Shown: positions 55,624-64,000, counted from the stretch's first letter. The stretch: DNA of 64,000 nt from an uncultured Parafilimonas sp. (GCA_903882935.1 CAIRZB010000097.1:1-64000), one strand, 5' to 3'. Notes: generated from the sequence alone by a model not told the origin. Numbers and translations are program-made.

Positions 55624-55651
55624 TTTGTAATATTGCAACACATTTAGTTTG
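55624..55651 (+). promoter_or_regulatory. Candidate promoter of the 1245-residue T9SS gene
   Basis: TTTG at 55624-55627 and TAGTTTG at 55645-55651, 17 bases apart, recall the Bacteroidota -33 and -7 elements, with one base fewer in the -7 box. The distance to the TTG start at 55671 gives a leader of about 15 bases. Confidence 0.35.
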
Positions 55652-55670
55652 TACAACAAAACTCAAACCC

Positions 55671-58600
55671 TTGAACACCAAATTACTGCTACTTGCCATT
55701 TTCGCCTTTGGTTTATGTAAAATAACCCATGCCCAAAACATTACTACGGCAGGTAAGGAATTTTATGTGTCTTTTATGGCAAACTGTTCATGCGGCCCTG
55801 CGTATCCTGATACCACCGAGCTGGTTTTAACCTCAACCGTTAACACATCCGGCACCATTACCAACCCAAGCGGCACATTCAGCACAAATTTCACTGTCAA
55901 CGCCAACGAGATAACCGTTATAAACATACCCTTAAATGTTGCCACCAACTCGGCATCTGAAGTCGTAAGCAATTTGGGGCTTATTGTCACTTCCAAAGAC
56001 ACCATATCACTGTTTGCTGTAAACGACGAAACATCCTCCAGCGATGCAACCAATGTTATTCAAAAAAATGCGCTGGGCACCCACTACACCATTGCCACCT
56101 ACCCCAGCACCATTTTCAACGGCAGCCAGGCACTCAATTCGGCCTTTTTAATTGAAGCAACCGAAGACAATACCCAAGTACGCATCACGCCCACATCCAC
56201 TACCTTCAAGGGTGCGCCGGCCGGCACGCCCTTCACAATAACACTTGATAAAGGGCAAACGTACTATGTGCTGCCCACGTCTGGCGGCGACCTATCTGGC
56301 ACTGATGTTACGGTAACCAACGGCTGCAAGCCCATTGCCGTTTTTTCGGGCAACGAAATAGCCTTTATTCCGGTAAACTCAGGCTACGGCGACCATTTGG
56401 TGGAACAGCTTTTTCCGGTAAACACGCTGGGTATGCAGTTTGTTACGGTTGAAATTAGGGGCCGCAATACAAGCAAAGTAAAAGTTTATGCGTCGTACGA
56501 CAACACAGTGGTAACCGTTGACGGCAAAATTGCCAAAGCATTGCATACCGGCGAATCCTACGAATTTGAAACAAATAACATGCCCTCGTTTATCGCCACC
56601 AGCAAACCTGCCCAAGTAATGCAGTTTGCCGTTGGCCACGATTACGACATACAATACGGGCCGCCCAATGTTGGCGACCCCACCATGTTTACTATACGCC
56701 CCGTTGAACAGGTAATACAAAACGCCGTGTTTTTATCGGCTGCAATAGGGGTAATTACCTACCACCACGCATCGGTTACGCTTAAAACAGCCGATGCGGC
56801 CAACACCTATTTAGACGGCGTTAACATAGGCAGCCTGTTTACCCCTGTGCCGGGCAACGTGTTATTTAGCACGGCAGCCTTAAACTTAGCCGCTGGCAAG
56901 CACCAAATAACCAACGCGGGGGGCTTTTTGGCCTACTCCTACGGGTTTGGCAATTACCAGGGCTATGGCTATTCGGTTGGGTCTGGGGGTAACAAAATAA
57001 ACGCCTACTTTACGGCAGACAATGTCACCAGCATCAGCAATGCCAAACTTTCTGTTTGCAGGGGTATAGACACCTTTAACGTGGTTAGCGCCGACAGCAT
57101 TGTAAGCTATACCTGGAATTTTGGCGACGGCAGCCCCACAGTAACCACCAAGGGCAACGTGCTTATGCAAACCCACACGTACCCCGCTGTTGGCACATAC
57201 ATGGTAAGCTTAACGGCAGTATCTGCACTTACTGACAGTTGTGCGTTGAGCAACACCACCACTACCCAGCTTACCCTTAACGTGGCGGATGTGTTGGTGC
57301 CGGCAGTAAAAATTGCCAGCGTGCCACAAAACCCTGTGTGCAGCAATACCCCTACCACATTTGTGGCCACCCCCCAAAACGGCGGGCCCCGGCCAGCCTA
57401 CCAATGGAAGGTAAACGGCAAAACTTTGGGCAACAATTCGCCGGCTTATACCTACACCCCCCAAGCGGGCGACTTGGTAACCTGCACCCTAACCAGTAGT
57501 TTTAGCTGCGCCATACCTACCGCGGCAACTGACAGCCTAACCATTACAATAACCCCTGCAAAAACCGTAGCGGTTAGTATTACAACACCCAAATCGTCTC
57601 TGTGTGAAGATACCATTATCACTTTTACCGCTAAATCAGTAAACCGAGGCATAAACCCCGAGTATGTTTGGTATGTAAACGGCATAAATAAAAACGTACC
57701 AGACTCCGTATTCTCCTATTTGCCCGGCAATGGCGATGTGGTAACCTGCGTGTTAACCAGCAGCAACACCTGTGTTGTTAACCCATCTGCCACCAGCAAT
57801 GCCATTACCGTTATTGTAAGCAACCAAACATTCCCATACATCCAAATAACAGCGGCGCAAAACCCCATTTGCCTCGGCCAGCCAGATGTGTTTACCGCCA
57901 CAGCGTATTATACAGGCGTCTATAAAAAATACCGATGGCTTGTAAACGGTAAAAGTGCCGGTATAGACTCTTCGGGTTTTACCTATACGCCCGCCACCGG
58001 CGATGTTGTATCCTGTACGCTGGTAACAAACCGCGCCTGCGGTATTGATACAATTGTTTTGGGCAGCAACCCCATAGCCATCCAGTTCACATCAGTGATG
58101 CCGGCAATTACCATATCAGCCAGCCTAAACCCTGTATGTGCAGGCTCACTAACAACGTTTACGGCACAGCCCATAAACGGCGGCCAGCCAAGCTACCAGT
58201 GGCTGGTTAACGGCACGCCGGCAGGCACCGACAGCAGTACATTCAGCACCAATAGTTTAGCCAATAACGATACGGTTAGCTGCCAGCTTACCAGCAGCCT
58301 GGGCTGTGTTACCACGCCCCAGGCACTCTCCAACAAAGTAGGGGTATCCACCATACCGCTGGTGGCACCGGGCATCACCATCACGGCATCAAAAAACCCC
58401 GTTTGTGTGGATACCCTGGTTAACTTTACCGCAACAGCGGTTAACAACGGCAACGCACCTTATTATGCCTGGCAGGTTAACGGCAACAATGTTGGCGGCA
58501 ACAGTACCAGCTTCTCCGCTGCGCGGTTGGTTAACGGCGACGTGGTAACCTGCACTTTAACCAGCAATGTTGCCTGCCCAACCAACCCAGTGGCAGCAAG

Positions 58601-59408
58601 CAACCCCCTAACCATGGTGGTTACCCCCACCATTATTACATCGGTAAGCCTGTTTACACCTGATAACCCGGTTTGCTACACCAGCCCGGCCCGGTTTACG
58701 GCTACCCCCTTAAACGGCGGCACCAGCCCCGGCTACCAATGGCTGCTAAACAACAGCCCCACCGGCACCAACAGTAATTTTTACGCCAACAGCAGCCTTA
58801 AAAACGGCGATGTAATTACCTGTAAGCTAACCAGCAGCCTTGCCTGCACCGCGCCTGTGCTGGCCCCGATTGTTAACATGCATGTGTTTAACCTGCCAAC
58901 GGTTATTTTTAACCCGGCCGACACGGTGATAAAGTTTGGCACCTCCCTGTTGTTGCGGCCGCAAATAACCGGCAACATTGCGCAATACGTCTGGACACCC
59001 GCGTATGGCTTGGATTACACGGATATTCCCGACCCCATAGGCAGCCCAGCAAAAACCACGCTGTACAACGTAGCAGTAACCACTACTGACGGTTGCAAGG
59101 CCAACAACAATATGCTGGTAACCGTTTTTAGGCTGTTGGAAATGCCCACGGCCTTTACCCCTAACGGCGACGGCAATAACGACAAATACAGTATACCCAA
59201 CCAATTCTCGTTAAACCTGCACCGGTTTTCCATTTTTAACCGCTGGGGGCAACAGGTATTTACCACCGCCGACATTGCCACCGGTTGGGACGGCAACCTA
59301 AACGGCCAGCCGCAAAGTAGCGGCACCTATGTGTGGGTGATTGAATACGAAAACCTGATTACCAAAAAAACAGAATTGCTGAAAGGGTCGGTGGTATTGG
59401 TGCGGTAG
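55671..59408 (+). CDS. T9SS type B surface protein with PKD and Ig-like repeats
   Basis: 1245 residues. The start codon is TTG at 55671: only this gives the signal peptide (LLLLAIFAFGLCKITHAQ), and no ATG is in frame before residue 38. Residues 20-440 match the IgGFc-binding N-terminal type, then one PKD-like domain (YTWNFGDGSP near 485). Six Cys-paired Ig-like repeats of about 90 residues follow (roughly 540-1090), with NPVC, FTAT, YQWxVNG and GDVVTCxLTSS. The type B gliding-motility-associated C-terminal domain (TAFTPNGDGNNDKY to GSVVLVR) is intact. Likely an adhesin or surface filament. The reading frame continues past the TAG into an RHS tip. Confidence 0.92.
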   Translation: MNTKLLLLAIFAFGLCKITHAQNITTAGKEFYVSFMANCSCGPAYPDTTELVLTSTVNTSGTITNPSGTFSTNFTVNANEITVINIPLNVATNSASEVVSNLGLIVTSKDTISLFAVNDETSSSDATNVIQKNALGTHYTIATYPSTIFNGSQALNSAFLIEATEDNTQVRITPTSTTFKGAPAGTPFTITLDKGQTYYVLPTSGGDLSGTDVTVTNGCKPIAVFSGNEIAFIPVNSGYGDHLVEQLFPVNTLGMQFVTVEIRGRNTSKVKVYASYDNTVVTVDGKIAKALHTGESYEFETNNMPSFIATSKPAQVMQFAVGHDYDIQYGPPNVGDPTMFTIRPVEQVIQNAVFLSAAIGVITYHHASVTLKTADAANTYLDGVNIGSLFTPVPGNVLFSTAALNLAAGKHQITNAGGFLAYSYGFGNYQGYGYSVGSGGNKINAYFTADNVTSISNAKLSVCRGIDTFNVVSADSIVSYTWNFGDGSPTVTTKGNVLMQTHTYPAVGTYMVSLTAVSALTDSCALSNTTTTQLTLNVADVLVPAVKIASVPQNPVCSNTPTTFVATPQNGGPRPAYQWKVNGKTLGNNSPAYTYTPQAGDLVTCTLTSSFSCAIPTAATDSLTITITPAKTVAVSITTPKSSLCEDTIITFTAKSVNRGINPEYVWYVNGINKNVPDSVFSYLPGNGDVVTCVLTSSNTCVVNPSATSNAITVIVSNQTFPYIQITAAQNPICLGQPDVFTATAYYTGVYKKYRWLVNGKSAGIDSSGFTYTPATGDVVSCTLVTNRACGIDTIVLGSNPIAIQFTSVMPAITISASLNPVCAGSLTTFTAQPINGGQPSYQWLVNGTPAGTDSSTFSTNSLANNDTVSCQLTSSLGCVTTPQALSNKVGVSTIPLVAPGITITASKNPVCVDTLVNFTATAVNNGNAPYYAWQVNGNNVGGNSTSFSAARLVNGDVVTCTLTSNVACPTNPVAASNPLTMVVTPTIITSVSLFTPDNPVCYTSPARFTATPLNGGTSPGYQWLLNNSPTGTNSNFYANSSLKNGDVITCKLTSSLACTAPVLAPIVNMHVFNLPTVIFNPADTVIKFGTSLLLRPQITGNIAQYVWTPAYGLDYTDIPDPIGSPAKTTLYNVAVTTTDGCKANNNMLVTVFRLLEMPTAFTPNGDGNNDKYSIPNQFSLNLHRFSIFNRWGQQVFTTADIATGWDGNLNGQPQSSGTYVWVIEYENLITKKTELLKGSVVLVR

Positions 59409-59438
59409 GTGGAGGAGGAAGATTAGTACCCCGGCGGC

Positions 59439-60392
59439 ATGCTCGAACCCGGAAGGCAATATTCCACCGGAACGCAATACCGGTACGGATTCAACGGGCA
59501 GGAAAAGAGCGACGAGATAGGCGGCGGTTTGTCAACGGCGGAATATTGGGAGTATGACAGCAGGATAGGGAGAAGATGGAATTTAGACCCAAAGCCACGG
59601 GTGGGGGTAAGCGACTATTCTACTTTTGACGATAACCCAATAAGTTACGATGACCCCAACGGAGACTGCCCGAATTGCGTGACCGCTGTTATTGGTGCAG
59701 GAATAGGGGCATTGTTAAGCGGAGGTATAGAAATAGGAAGGCAGCTTTTGAAAGACCATAAAGTGTCGAATTGGAAGGCTGTAGGCGGGGCTTCTTTACA
59801 GGGGGGCATAACAGGGCTGGTAGCGGGCTTCACAGGAGGGGCAAGTTTAGCGGCAGCGGGATTTACGCGAGGCGCTGCAATATTAGTTACCGCCACGGCA
59901 TCGGGCACAGCGAATGTTGTTGGCGGTGTTGTTAACAACGCGGTACAGGGCAAGCAAATTACCACAAAATCTGTTGTGACTGACTTTTCAGTTGGCTTTA
60001 TTGCCGGGGGCCTGGGAGCCTATTTAGGGGATAAACTTGGTGTGTTTGTTAGTAAGTGGAGTAAAATCGGTTCCACCGGGAAAGTAGGGGAGGATGCATT
60101 GAAGGCCTTGGGAGGCACGCCGCAGGCTTATTTTAAGACCCCGCTTACAGGCGGCGGGCGGTACGTGGATCAACTGGTGAATGATATTGCCCATGAGTCA
60201 AAAGTCGGATATACATCTCTTACTGCAGATATTAAAACACAAATTGCAAAAGATGTCGAGTTGATGAACGGGGGTAATATTAAAGGTGCTGTCTGGCATT
60301 TTTTCAAGAGTCCTGTAACAAAGCTTGTAGGCGCAACAAAGCCATTACTGGATGAATTAAAGAAAAATGGGATAACTTATATCATACACTGA
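59439..60392 (+). CDS. RHS-tip polymorphic toxin, PD-(D/E)XK-like nuclease end
   Basis: 317 residues with no signal peptide and no RHS repeats. Residues 1-75 are the RHS core end (PGRQYSTG, YGFNGQEKSDEI, WNLDPKPR, NPISYDDPNGD). Residues 80-205 are glycine/alanine-rich and hydrophobic, as in translocation regions. Residues 215-317 contain E218, R241-x2-D244, E253-x-K255 and Q268-x3-D272, fitting a restriction-endonuclease-fold toxin, with a terminal W286, FFKSP and YIIH. In frame upstream, the codons spell Y-P-G-G-M after a TAG, where RHS proteins have D-Y-Y-P-F-G-M, so this is the tip of a larger protein. Inferred: a DNA-cutting toxin, 21 bases before its immunity gene. Confidence 0.75.
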   Translation: MLEPGRQYSTGTQYRYGFNGQEKSDEIGGGLSTAEYWEYDSRIGRRWNLDPKPRVGVSDYSTFDDNPISYDDPNGDCPNCVTAVIGAGIGALLSGGIEIGRQLLKDHKVSNWKAVGGASLQGGITGLVAGFTGGASLAAAGFTRGAAILVTATASGTANVVGGVVNNAVQGKQITTKSVVTDFSVGFIAGGLGAYLGDKLGVFVSKWSKIGSTGKVGEDALKALGGTPQAYFKTPLTGGGRYVDQLVNDIAHESKVGYTSLTADIKTQIAKDVELMNGGNIKGAVWHFFKSPVTKLVGATKPLLDELKKNGITYIIH

Positions 60393-60413
60393 CGTAAAAC
60401 AGGAGTCGCAAAG

Positions 60414-61013
60414 ATGGGCTACAAAATAATTGACAACCTGCCAATTGACTTTGATTTTTTTGATAAGACGAAACAGCAGTTGAAGGAGTACGGGAAATGG
60501 TTTGAATATGAAAAAGAAAACCGTTTGGCAATATTAAGACAGACGGTAAAAGATACGGAGGGTTTTTATGAGTGGGAAGGTGATTTTAGTGTTGATTCCT
60601 TAAAACCCCTGGGAAGATGGCTAAAGCTAAATATAAAAACGAAAAAGCTGTCCAAGGAGGCATATGAAATGATGAGGAGGTCAGTTCCAGAATATATTGA
60701 TATTCGGGATTGGGATATGACGCCCGAGACGTATTCTAAAATTATCGATGTAGGTATTTATTTTGGGGAAGTATTTATACGTAACAACAGTGGGCTTAAA
60801 TGGAAACAATACTTTTCAACCATAAAACGTGACGCTTATAATGGGCATATGCTCATTACTGGTGGAAAAACAAATATAAATCCCATTTGGCTTGTACGTG
60901 TTTTAGCGTCATCTATGGCTGATAATTCACAAAGCGAGGAAAGGCTTTTTGAGCTTCATGGCATTTGGCAGGGTCAGCTACGGGAAGTGTTGGGCAAGAA
61001 AAAGAAGGCGTGA
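60414..61013 (+). CDS. Probable immunity protein for the RHS tip
   Basis: 199 residues, no signal peptide, charged, with a mix of helices and strands. YFGEVFIRNNSGLKWKQYF near residue 120 looks like a small globular domain, but I do not recognise the family. It begins 21 bases after the toxin stop and has an AGGAG ribosome site at 60401-60405, uncommon for this genome. Base use is more AT-rich than the genes to the left. Position and size make immunity the best guess; it is not proven by sequence. Confidence 0.55.
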   Translation: MGYKIIDNLPIDFDFFDKTKQQLKEYGKWFEYEKENRLAILRQTVKDTEGFYEWEGDFSVDSLKPLGRWLKLNIKTKKLSKEAYEMMRRSVPEYIDIRDWDMTPETYSKIIDVGIYFGEVFIRNNSGLKWKQYFSTIKRDAYNGHMLITGGKTNINPIWLVRVLASSMADNSQSEERLFELHGIWQGQLREVLGKKKKA

Positions 61014-61152
61014 GCCCCCCCGCTGCCGTTAGGGTGTAAGTTAAAACAAAGGCTGCTGGCTGCTCTCCGTATGGCTTGGCCTACCGAGGTGTGATAAAAA
61101 GCCAGGCTGTGCCTGTTATTTGTAAGATAAAAGTGTAAGTAAAGTTATGCCG

Positions 61153-61189
61153 CCGCCGGTGTTGTTAAAGCAACACTGGCGGTTTTTTT
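61153..61189 (+). terminator. Strong intrinsic terminator after the toxin-immunity pair
   Basis: Stem CCGCCGGTGTTG (61153-61164) with CAACACTGGCGG (61171-61182), a 12-base match with one G-U pair and a 6-base loop, followed by seven T (61183-61189). About 140 bases downstream of the immunity gene stop. Confidence 0.85.
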
Positions 61190-61557
61190 ATTTACTGGGG
61201 CTGTAGGCTTTTTTGGCGGCGTGGTCGCGCATAATCATATCTCAAAAATTATCAACCAGTTTTTTTGTACCGCCGTTCAGTTCCTGTATCCCTTCAAATT
61301 TCTTCAGCAGTTCTTTATCTTTAATAGCCACATCTTTATCACTCAGTAAATAATCAGCAGCCACGCCCCACGCATGCCCACCTATGTGGGAAAAATCAAT
61401 TCCCAAGCCCGGCAGCCCAAATTCACTGCCATACAAATGGTATAACTTGCTAGTGTAAAACCAATTACATAGCTTTACCTGCCGCTGCTGGGGCTGTGTT
61501 GCTGGCCGTTTTAGCTGGGCTTAATAGGCAACCATACCGCCTATTGCTAATTTACCC
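61188..61557 (-). pseudogene. Decayed coding remnant, opposite strand to the RHS tip
   Basis: One reading frame shows protein-like sequence on both sides of two stops: SPAGGGKLAIGGMVAY before a TAA (about 61504), then the stretch containing YGSEFGLPGLGIDFSHIGGHAW to KKLVDNF, a TGA at 61242, then DMIMRDHAAKKAYSPSK and a TAA at 61188. It looks like a former cassette end (glycine-rich segment plus small domain). The family is unknown; a link to RHS tips is suggested only by position. The 64-codon piece at 61242-61436 starts with TTG and is probably not a real gene on its own. Confidence 0.4.
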
Positions 61558-61675
61558 CCGCCAGCCGGGCTGAGGCCTTTAATTACCAAAACTGTAATGT
61601 GAACGCCAGCCGAAGAAGCGGTGCAACACATTCATAAACAGGGCAACAATTCCCAAGGGAACCAATAACCAAACC

Positions 61676-62740
61676 ATGCCAAACGCCACTACCATACGGC
61701 CCGATACTTTTAGGACAAACAATTTTGACCTACTAAGGATATTTGCGGCCACCCAAGTGTTATGCCAGCATAGCCTGTTGCACTTACAACTAACTAGCGG
61801 GCTTTGGTGGCAGGTATTTTCAAAATTCTCGGGGGTACCCATTTTTTTTGTGCTAAGCGGGTTTCTTATTTCGGCATCGTTCGAAAAAGCGGCATCCCTA
61901 AAAATTTATACCCAAAACAGGCTGCTCAGAATTTTACCGGGTTTGTGGGCCTGCGTGCTTTTAACCGCCATTATCACTATTTGCCTAGGCTATAAATTTT
62001 TCCCCGGCGGCTTGGTGTGGTTACCCCTGCAACTAGTCGGCGTTATCTATACCCCGAAGTTTTTAACCAATTTCGGCTTCCATTCGTATAACGGCAGTTT
62101 GTGGACCATACCTGTTGAGCTGCAGTTTTATTTCATGCTTCCTGTTATGTATTACATCAGCAAAAAGCTGGTAAAAACAAAGTGGTTTTTTTTGGGTGCA
62201 TTTGTATTTTTTGCCATCACTGCGGGGCTACTCTTATATTTTTTTAAAAACAACGCGCTCATGGGCGATGGGGAAGCCAGCGGCATCACCAAACTCATCC
62301 AGTATTCCTTTGTGCAGCATTTTTTCCTTTTCTTGTTAGGTGTGGTCATGTACAAGTATAACCTATACACCAGCAAATTTATACAGGGCAAAGGCCTTTT
62401 ATGGCTGGGTGCTTACTTGTTGTTCGCATTTTTTCCGGTGCTGCCACCGGTTATGCACTATGTGGCGGTGCAAATATTGCTGGGCATCACGGCTATGTCC
62501 TGCGCCTATACGCTGCCCGCCTTGTCAAAAAAAATTCTGAAGGTAGATATTTCGTATGGTGTGTATATATACCATGCCCTTGCACTGAACCTGTTTGTTG
62601 AGTTTGGGCTGGTGGGTAAACCGGTATACCTGCTTTGCATTATTGCCATTACGTATTTTGTGGCCTACCTATCTTGGACATTTATTGAAAAGCCTTTCAT
62701 CAAACGAAAAAAGATTACCCTCAAGTTGGCGGAAGCGTAG
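61676..62740 (+). CDS. OafA/YrhL-type acyltransferase
   Basis: 354 residues with about ten membrane helices. The N-terminal NNFDLLRIFAATQVLCQHS carries the family's R/H pair (LLRIFAA and the His of QHS, about residues 20-33), followed by VPIFFVLSGFLIS near residue 60. Ends with the KPFIKRKK basic tail. O-acetylates or acylates sugars of polysaccharides or lipids; substrate unknown. It is next to the toxin island but shows no link to it. Confidence 0.92.
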   Translation: MPNATTIRPDTFRTNNFDLLRIFAATQVLCQHSLLHLQLTSGLWWQVFSKFSGVPIFFVLSGFLISASFEKAASLKIYTQNRLLRILPGLWACVLLTAIITICLGYKFFPGGLVWLPLQLVGVIYTPKFLTNFGFHSYNGSLWTIPVELQFYFMLPVMYYISKKLVKTKWFFLGAFVFFAITAGLLLYFFKNNALMGDGEASGITKLIQYSFVQHFFLFLLGVVMYKYNLYTSKFIQGKGLLWLGAYLLFAFFPVLPPVMHYVAVQILLGITAMSCAYTLPALSKKILKVDISYGVYIYHALALNLFVEFGLVGKPVYLLCIIAITYFVAYLSWTFIEKPFIKRKKITLKLAEA

Positions 62741-62921
62741 CTTGTTGTGCATACTTATAACTTTCGGCAGAGGTATTTGGTTTAGCAATTGGGTAAGAGG
62801 AGGCAGTTGGCCAATACCCCTTTATTAGCACTAATGTCGCCCACAAGCGAGATTGCGTATTTTGCTGTAAACAAGACCGGGCTAGGAAAAGTTTGTGCAG
62901 AAAAAAAATAAACATTGAATT

Positions 62922-63329
62922 ATGAAAAATCTGTTTTTTATTTCTTTGCTATTTATAAATCTCAATAGTACTGCACAAAAAATTAATAAAATTGAAGTTC
63001 ATTCAATCCCTCTGTCAATTGAAACATCTTATAACATTCCGTGCAGTGCTAATTTTGATAAAGTTTTTTCCAGTTCTTTAGTCATTAAAAAGATTACCAG
63101 AAGTGATACATTATCAAACATTGAATCCCTTTTGAACAGATTTACATCGCAGAAAATAAATTCAATTGATGTGAGGGGCCAGTTAATTATTTTTTACCAG
63201 CATAAAACCCAACAGATATGCTTCGACAGGTTCGGTGATTTCTGTAAAGACGGCAAATACTTCAACAATATGCAACTATTTGAATTCTTAAAACGAAATA
63301 GGCTTATTAGTAGTTTTGACGATTTATAG
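62922..63329 (+). CDS. Hypothetical secreted protein
   Basis: 135 residues: a signal peptide (about 1-18, NSTAQ) and a short soluble part with two Cys near the C-terminus (QQICFDRFGDFCKDG). Unrecognised family. AT-rich with Lys/Asn/Ile codons, like other accessory genes at this end of the window. A promoter is not obvious. Confidence 0.65.
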   Translation: MKNLFFISLLFINLNSTAQKINKIEVHSIPLSIETSYNIPCSANFDKVFSSSLVIKKITRSDTLSNIESLLNRFTSQKINSIDVRGQLIIFYQHKTQQICFDRFGDFCKDGKYFNNMQLFEFLKRNRLISSFDDL

Positions 63330-63379
63330 TTACCAGCTAACTGTAGCACGGCCCTAGTTATTTCTTAAGTAAAAAAAGG

Positions 63380-63523
63380 ATGGAGCTGCCCGTAGAATTA
63401 CGATTGCGGCTCAACGAAGGTTCCTCTATGAGCGAGGAATTGCTGGAAACCACCGACGGTGGTTTCCCATTTTCCGTAGTACCCCTGAATGCCCTAATGA
63501 CAGGCAAGCCTATGGTAAAATAG
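63380..63523 (+). CDS. Small ORF, possible fragment
   Basis: A 47-codon frame, in frame after a stop at 63344, with protein-like composition (MELPVELRLRLNEGSS then a Glu/Leu/Gly/Pro mix). It may be a short gene or the end of a longer lost one. The ribosome site is only a weak AAGGA. Low confidence. Confidence 0.25.
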   Translation: MELPVELRLRLNEGSSMSEELLETTDGGFPFSVVPLNALMTGKPMVK

Positions 63524-63580
63524 GATATATTTTTTTTCACACATAAATACTTATCATCACATAACTAAAACGATTGGATA

Positions 63581-63853
63581 ATGATAAACATTCTTAAAAT
63601 AATTTTACTTAACACCGGAATTTTTTTAGTTCTGATAATCCTATTTTATCTAATCACTTTTCTATCAGGCTATGGGGCGAATAACAATCATATCGTTGCA
63701 GAATGGACGACCTATATTTGCTTTATTGTCTTTCATCTATTCGCTAATTTTATCATACTCAAACGGCTTAAAATAGCCACCGTCCAACATGTTTTATTAA
63801 GTTCTTTACAGATTGTAGCATTATATGGTATGGCATTATTATTCGGTTCTTAG
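63581..63853 (+). CDS. Hypothetical small membrane protein
   Basis: 90 residues with three hydrophobic helices (about 5-27, 43-60, 66-88) and little soluble sequence. Function unknown. AT-rich. It lies alone between the small ORF and a partial gene at the right edge of the window. Confidence 0.55.
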   Translation: MINILKIILLNTGIFLVLIILFYLITFLSGYGANNNHIVAEWTTYICFIVFHLFANFIILKRLKIATVQHVLLSSLQIVALYGMALLFGS

Positions 63854-63922
63854 CAGTTCATGCTAGTTGAGCAAGCTAACCGGATGAATTAGCATTTTTG
63901 GTTCAAAAAGATATTAGCCAGA

Positions 63923-64000
63923 CTATTTTTTTGCTAACACCTCGTAGGCCTTTTTGTAAAGGATATTGAGCCACCAAGGAAATAAACACCACAGCCGCCG
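63923..64000 (-). CDS. Partial C-terminus of a gene running off the right edge
   Basis: Read on the minus strand, 25 codons with a stop (63923-63925) end as ILYKKAYEVLAKK, preceded by LWCLFPWWLN, a hydrophobic-then-basic end. No family can be named from so short a fragment; the gene continues to the right. Confidence 0.4.
   Translation of the reverse strand, partial: RRLWCLFPWWLNILYKKAYEVLAKK

Noticed and set aside
55763-56053. Minus-strand frames across the T9SS repeats (also 57107-58453)
   Set aside because: Shadows of a confident plus-strand gene; they follow the repeat period and have no domains.
59440-59462. tRNA-like TTCGAG T-loop match on the minus strand
   Set aside because: Lies inside the RHS-core codons (LEPGR) and no cloverleaf arms are found.
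61242-61436. 64-codon minus-strand frame as an intact small gene
   Set aside because: Starts with TTG, has no ribosome site, and its protein-like sequence extends past stops on both sides; better read as part of a decayed gene.

Overview
The window looks like chromosomal DNA of a Bacteroidota member, most likely order Chitinophagales (Chitinophagaceae-like). The evidence is type IX secretion C-terminal domains of both type A and type B, a GLPGLI-family protein beside a carboxypeptidase-regulatory/TonB-plug outer-membrane barrel, a BamA/TamA-like surface protein, promoter -7 boxes of the TAnnTTTG form, and few Shine-Dalgarno sites. No rRNA, tRNA, CRISPR array or complete insertion sequence was seen. 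All functional calls come from reading the sequence against remembered family features; no search was run.

Layout. 0.4-9.7 kb: a SpoU/TrmH RNA methylase divergent from a BamA/TamA-like barrel, a thiolase, a polytopic membrane protein, a TrmN6-like tRNA methylase, an NAD-binding protein and a saccharopine-dehydrogenase-like enzyme. 10-21 kb: aspartate kinase, a close homologue of eukaryotic sphingolipid delta-4 desaturase, a lipoprotein cyclophilin, two MFS carriers, a one-domain asparaginase, a radical SAM protein, a secreted esterase and an Rpn-type nuclease, with many short intergenic repeats. 21-31.5 kb: 4-alpha-glucanotransferase with a long Ala/Lys-rich N-terminus, a drug-type MFS pump, two OmpA-like paralogues, a nucleoside-hydrolase-like protein and a T9SS NHL-repeat protein. 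31.6-38.2 kb: an assimilatory sulfate reduction and siroheme cluster, all on the minus strand (cysH, cobA, cysJ, cysI, precorrin-2 dehydrogenase), preceded by a 27-codon leader ORF that ends in seven cysteines. 38.3-48.5 kb: a secreted beta-helix protein, hydrolase, GtrA, ArgS, a PAS protein with a bare histidine-kinase dimerization domain, and GlgB. 48.6-59.4 kb: outer-membrane barrel plus GLPGLI protein, Ppk1 plus Ppx, and a 1245-residue T9SS type B surface protein. 59.4-64 kb: an RHS-tip toxin with a PD-(D/E)XK-like nuclease end and a probable immunity gene, a decayed cassette remnant, an OafA-type acyltransferase and small AT-rich genes.

How parts fit together. CobA and the precorrin-2 dehydrogenase/ferrochelatase make siroheme for CysI. 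CysJ feeds CysI electrons from NADPH, and CysH makes the sulfite. The Cys-rich leader would let cysteine supply gate the cluster. MalQ and GlgB work on alpha-glucans; Ppk1 and Ppx make and degrade polyphosphate.

The most notable points are the cysteine leader peptide with mutually pairing segments upstream of cysH, the DES-type sphingolipid desaturase, and the RHS toxin tip lying in the same reading frame as the preceding T9SS gene behind two TAG codons. A further point is a set of intergenic repeats with a strict 7-nt period but unrelated unit sequences, several of which sit exactly at stop codons.
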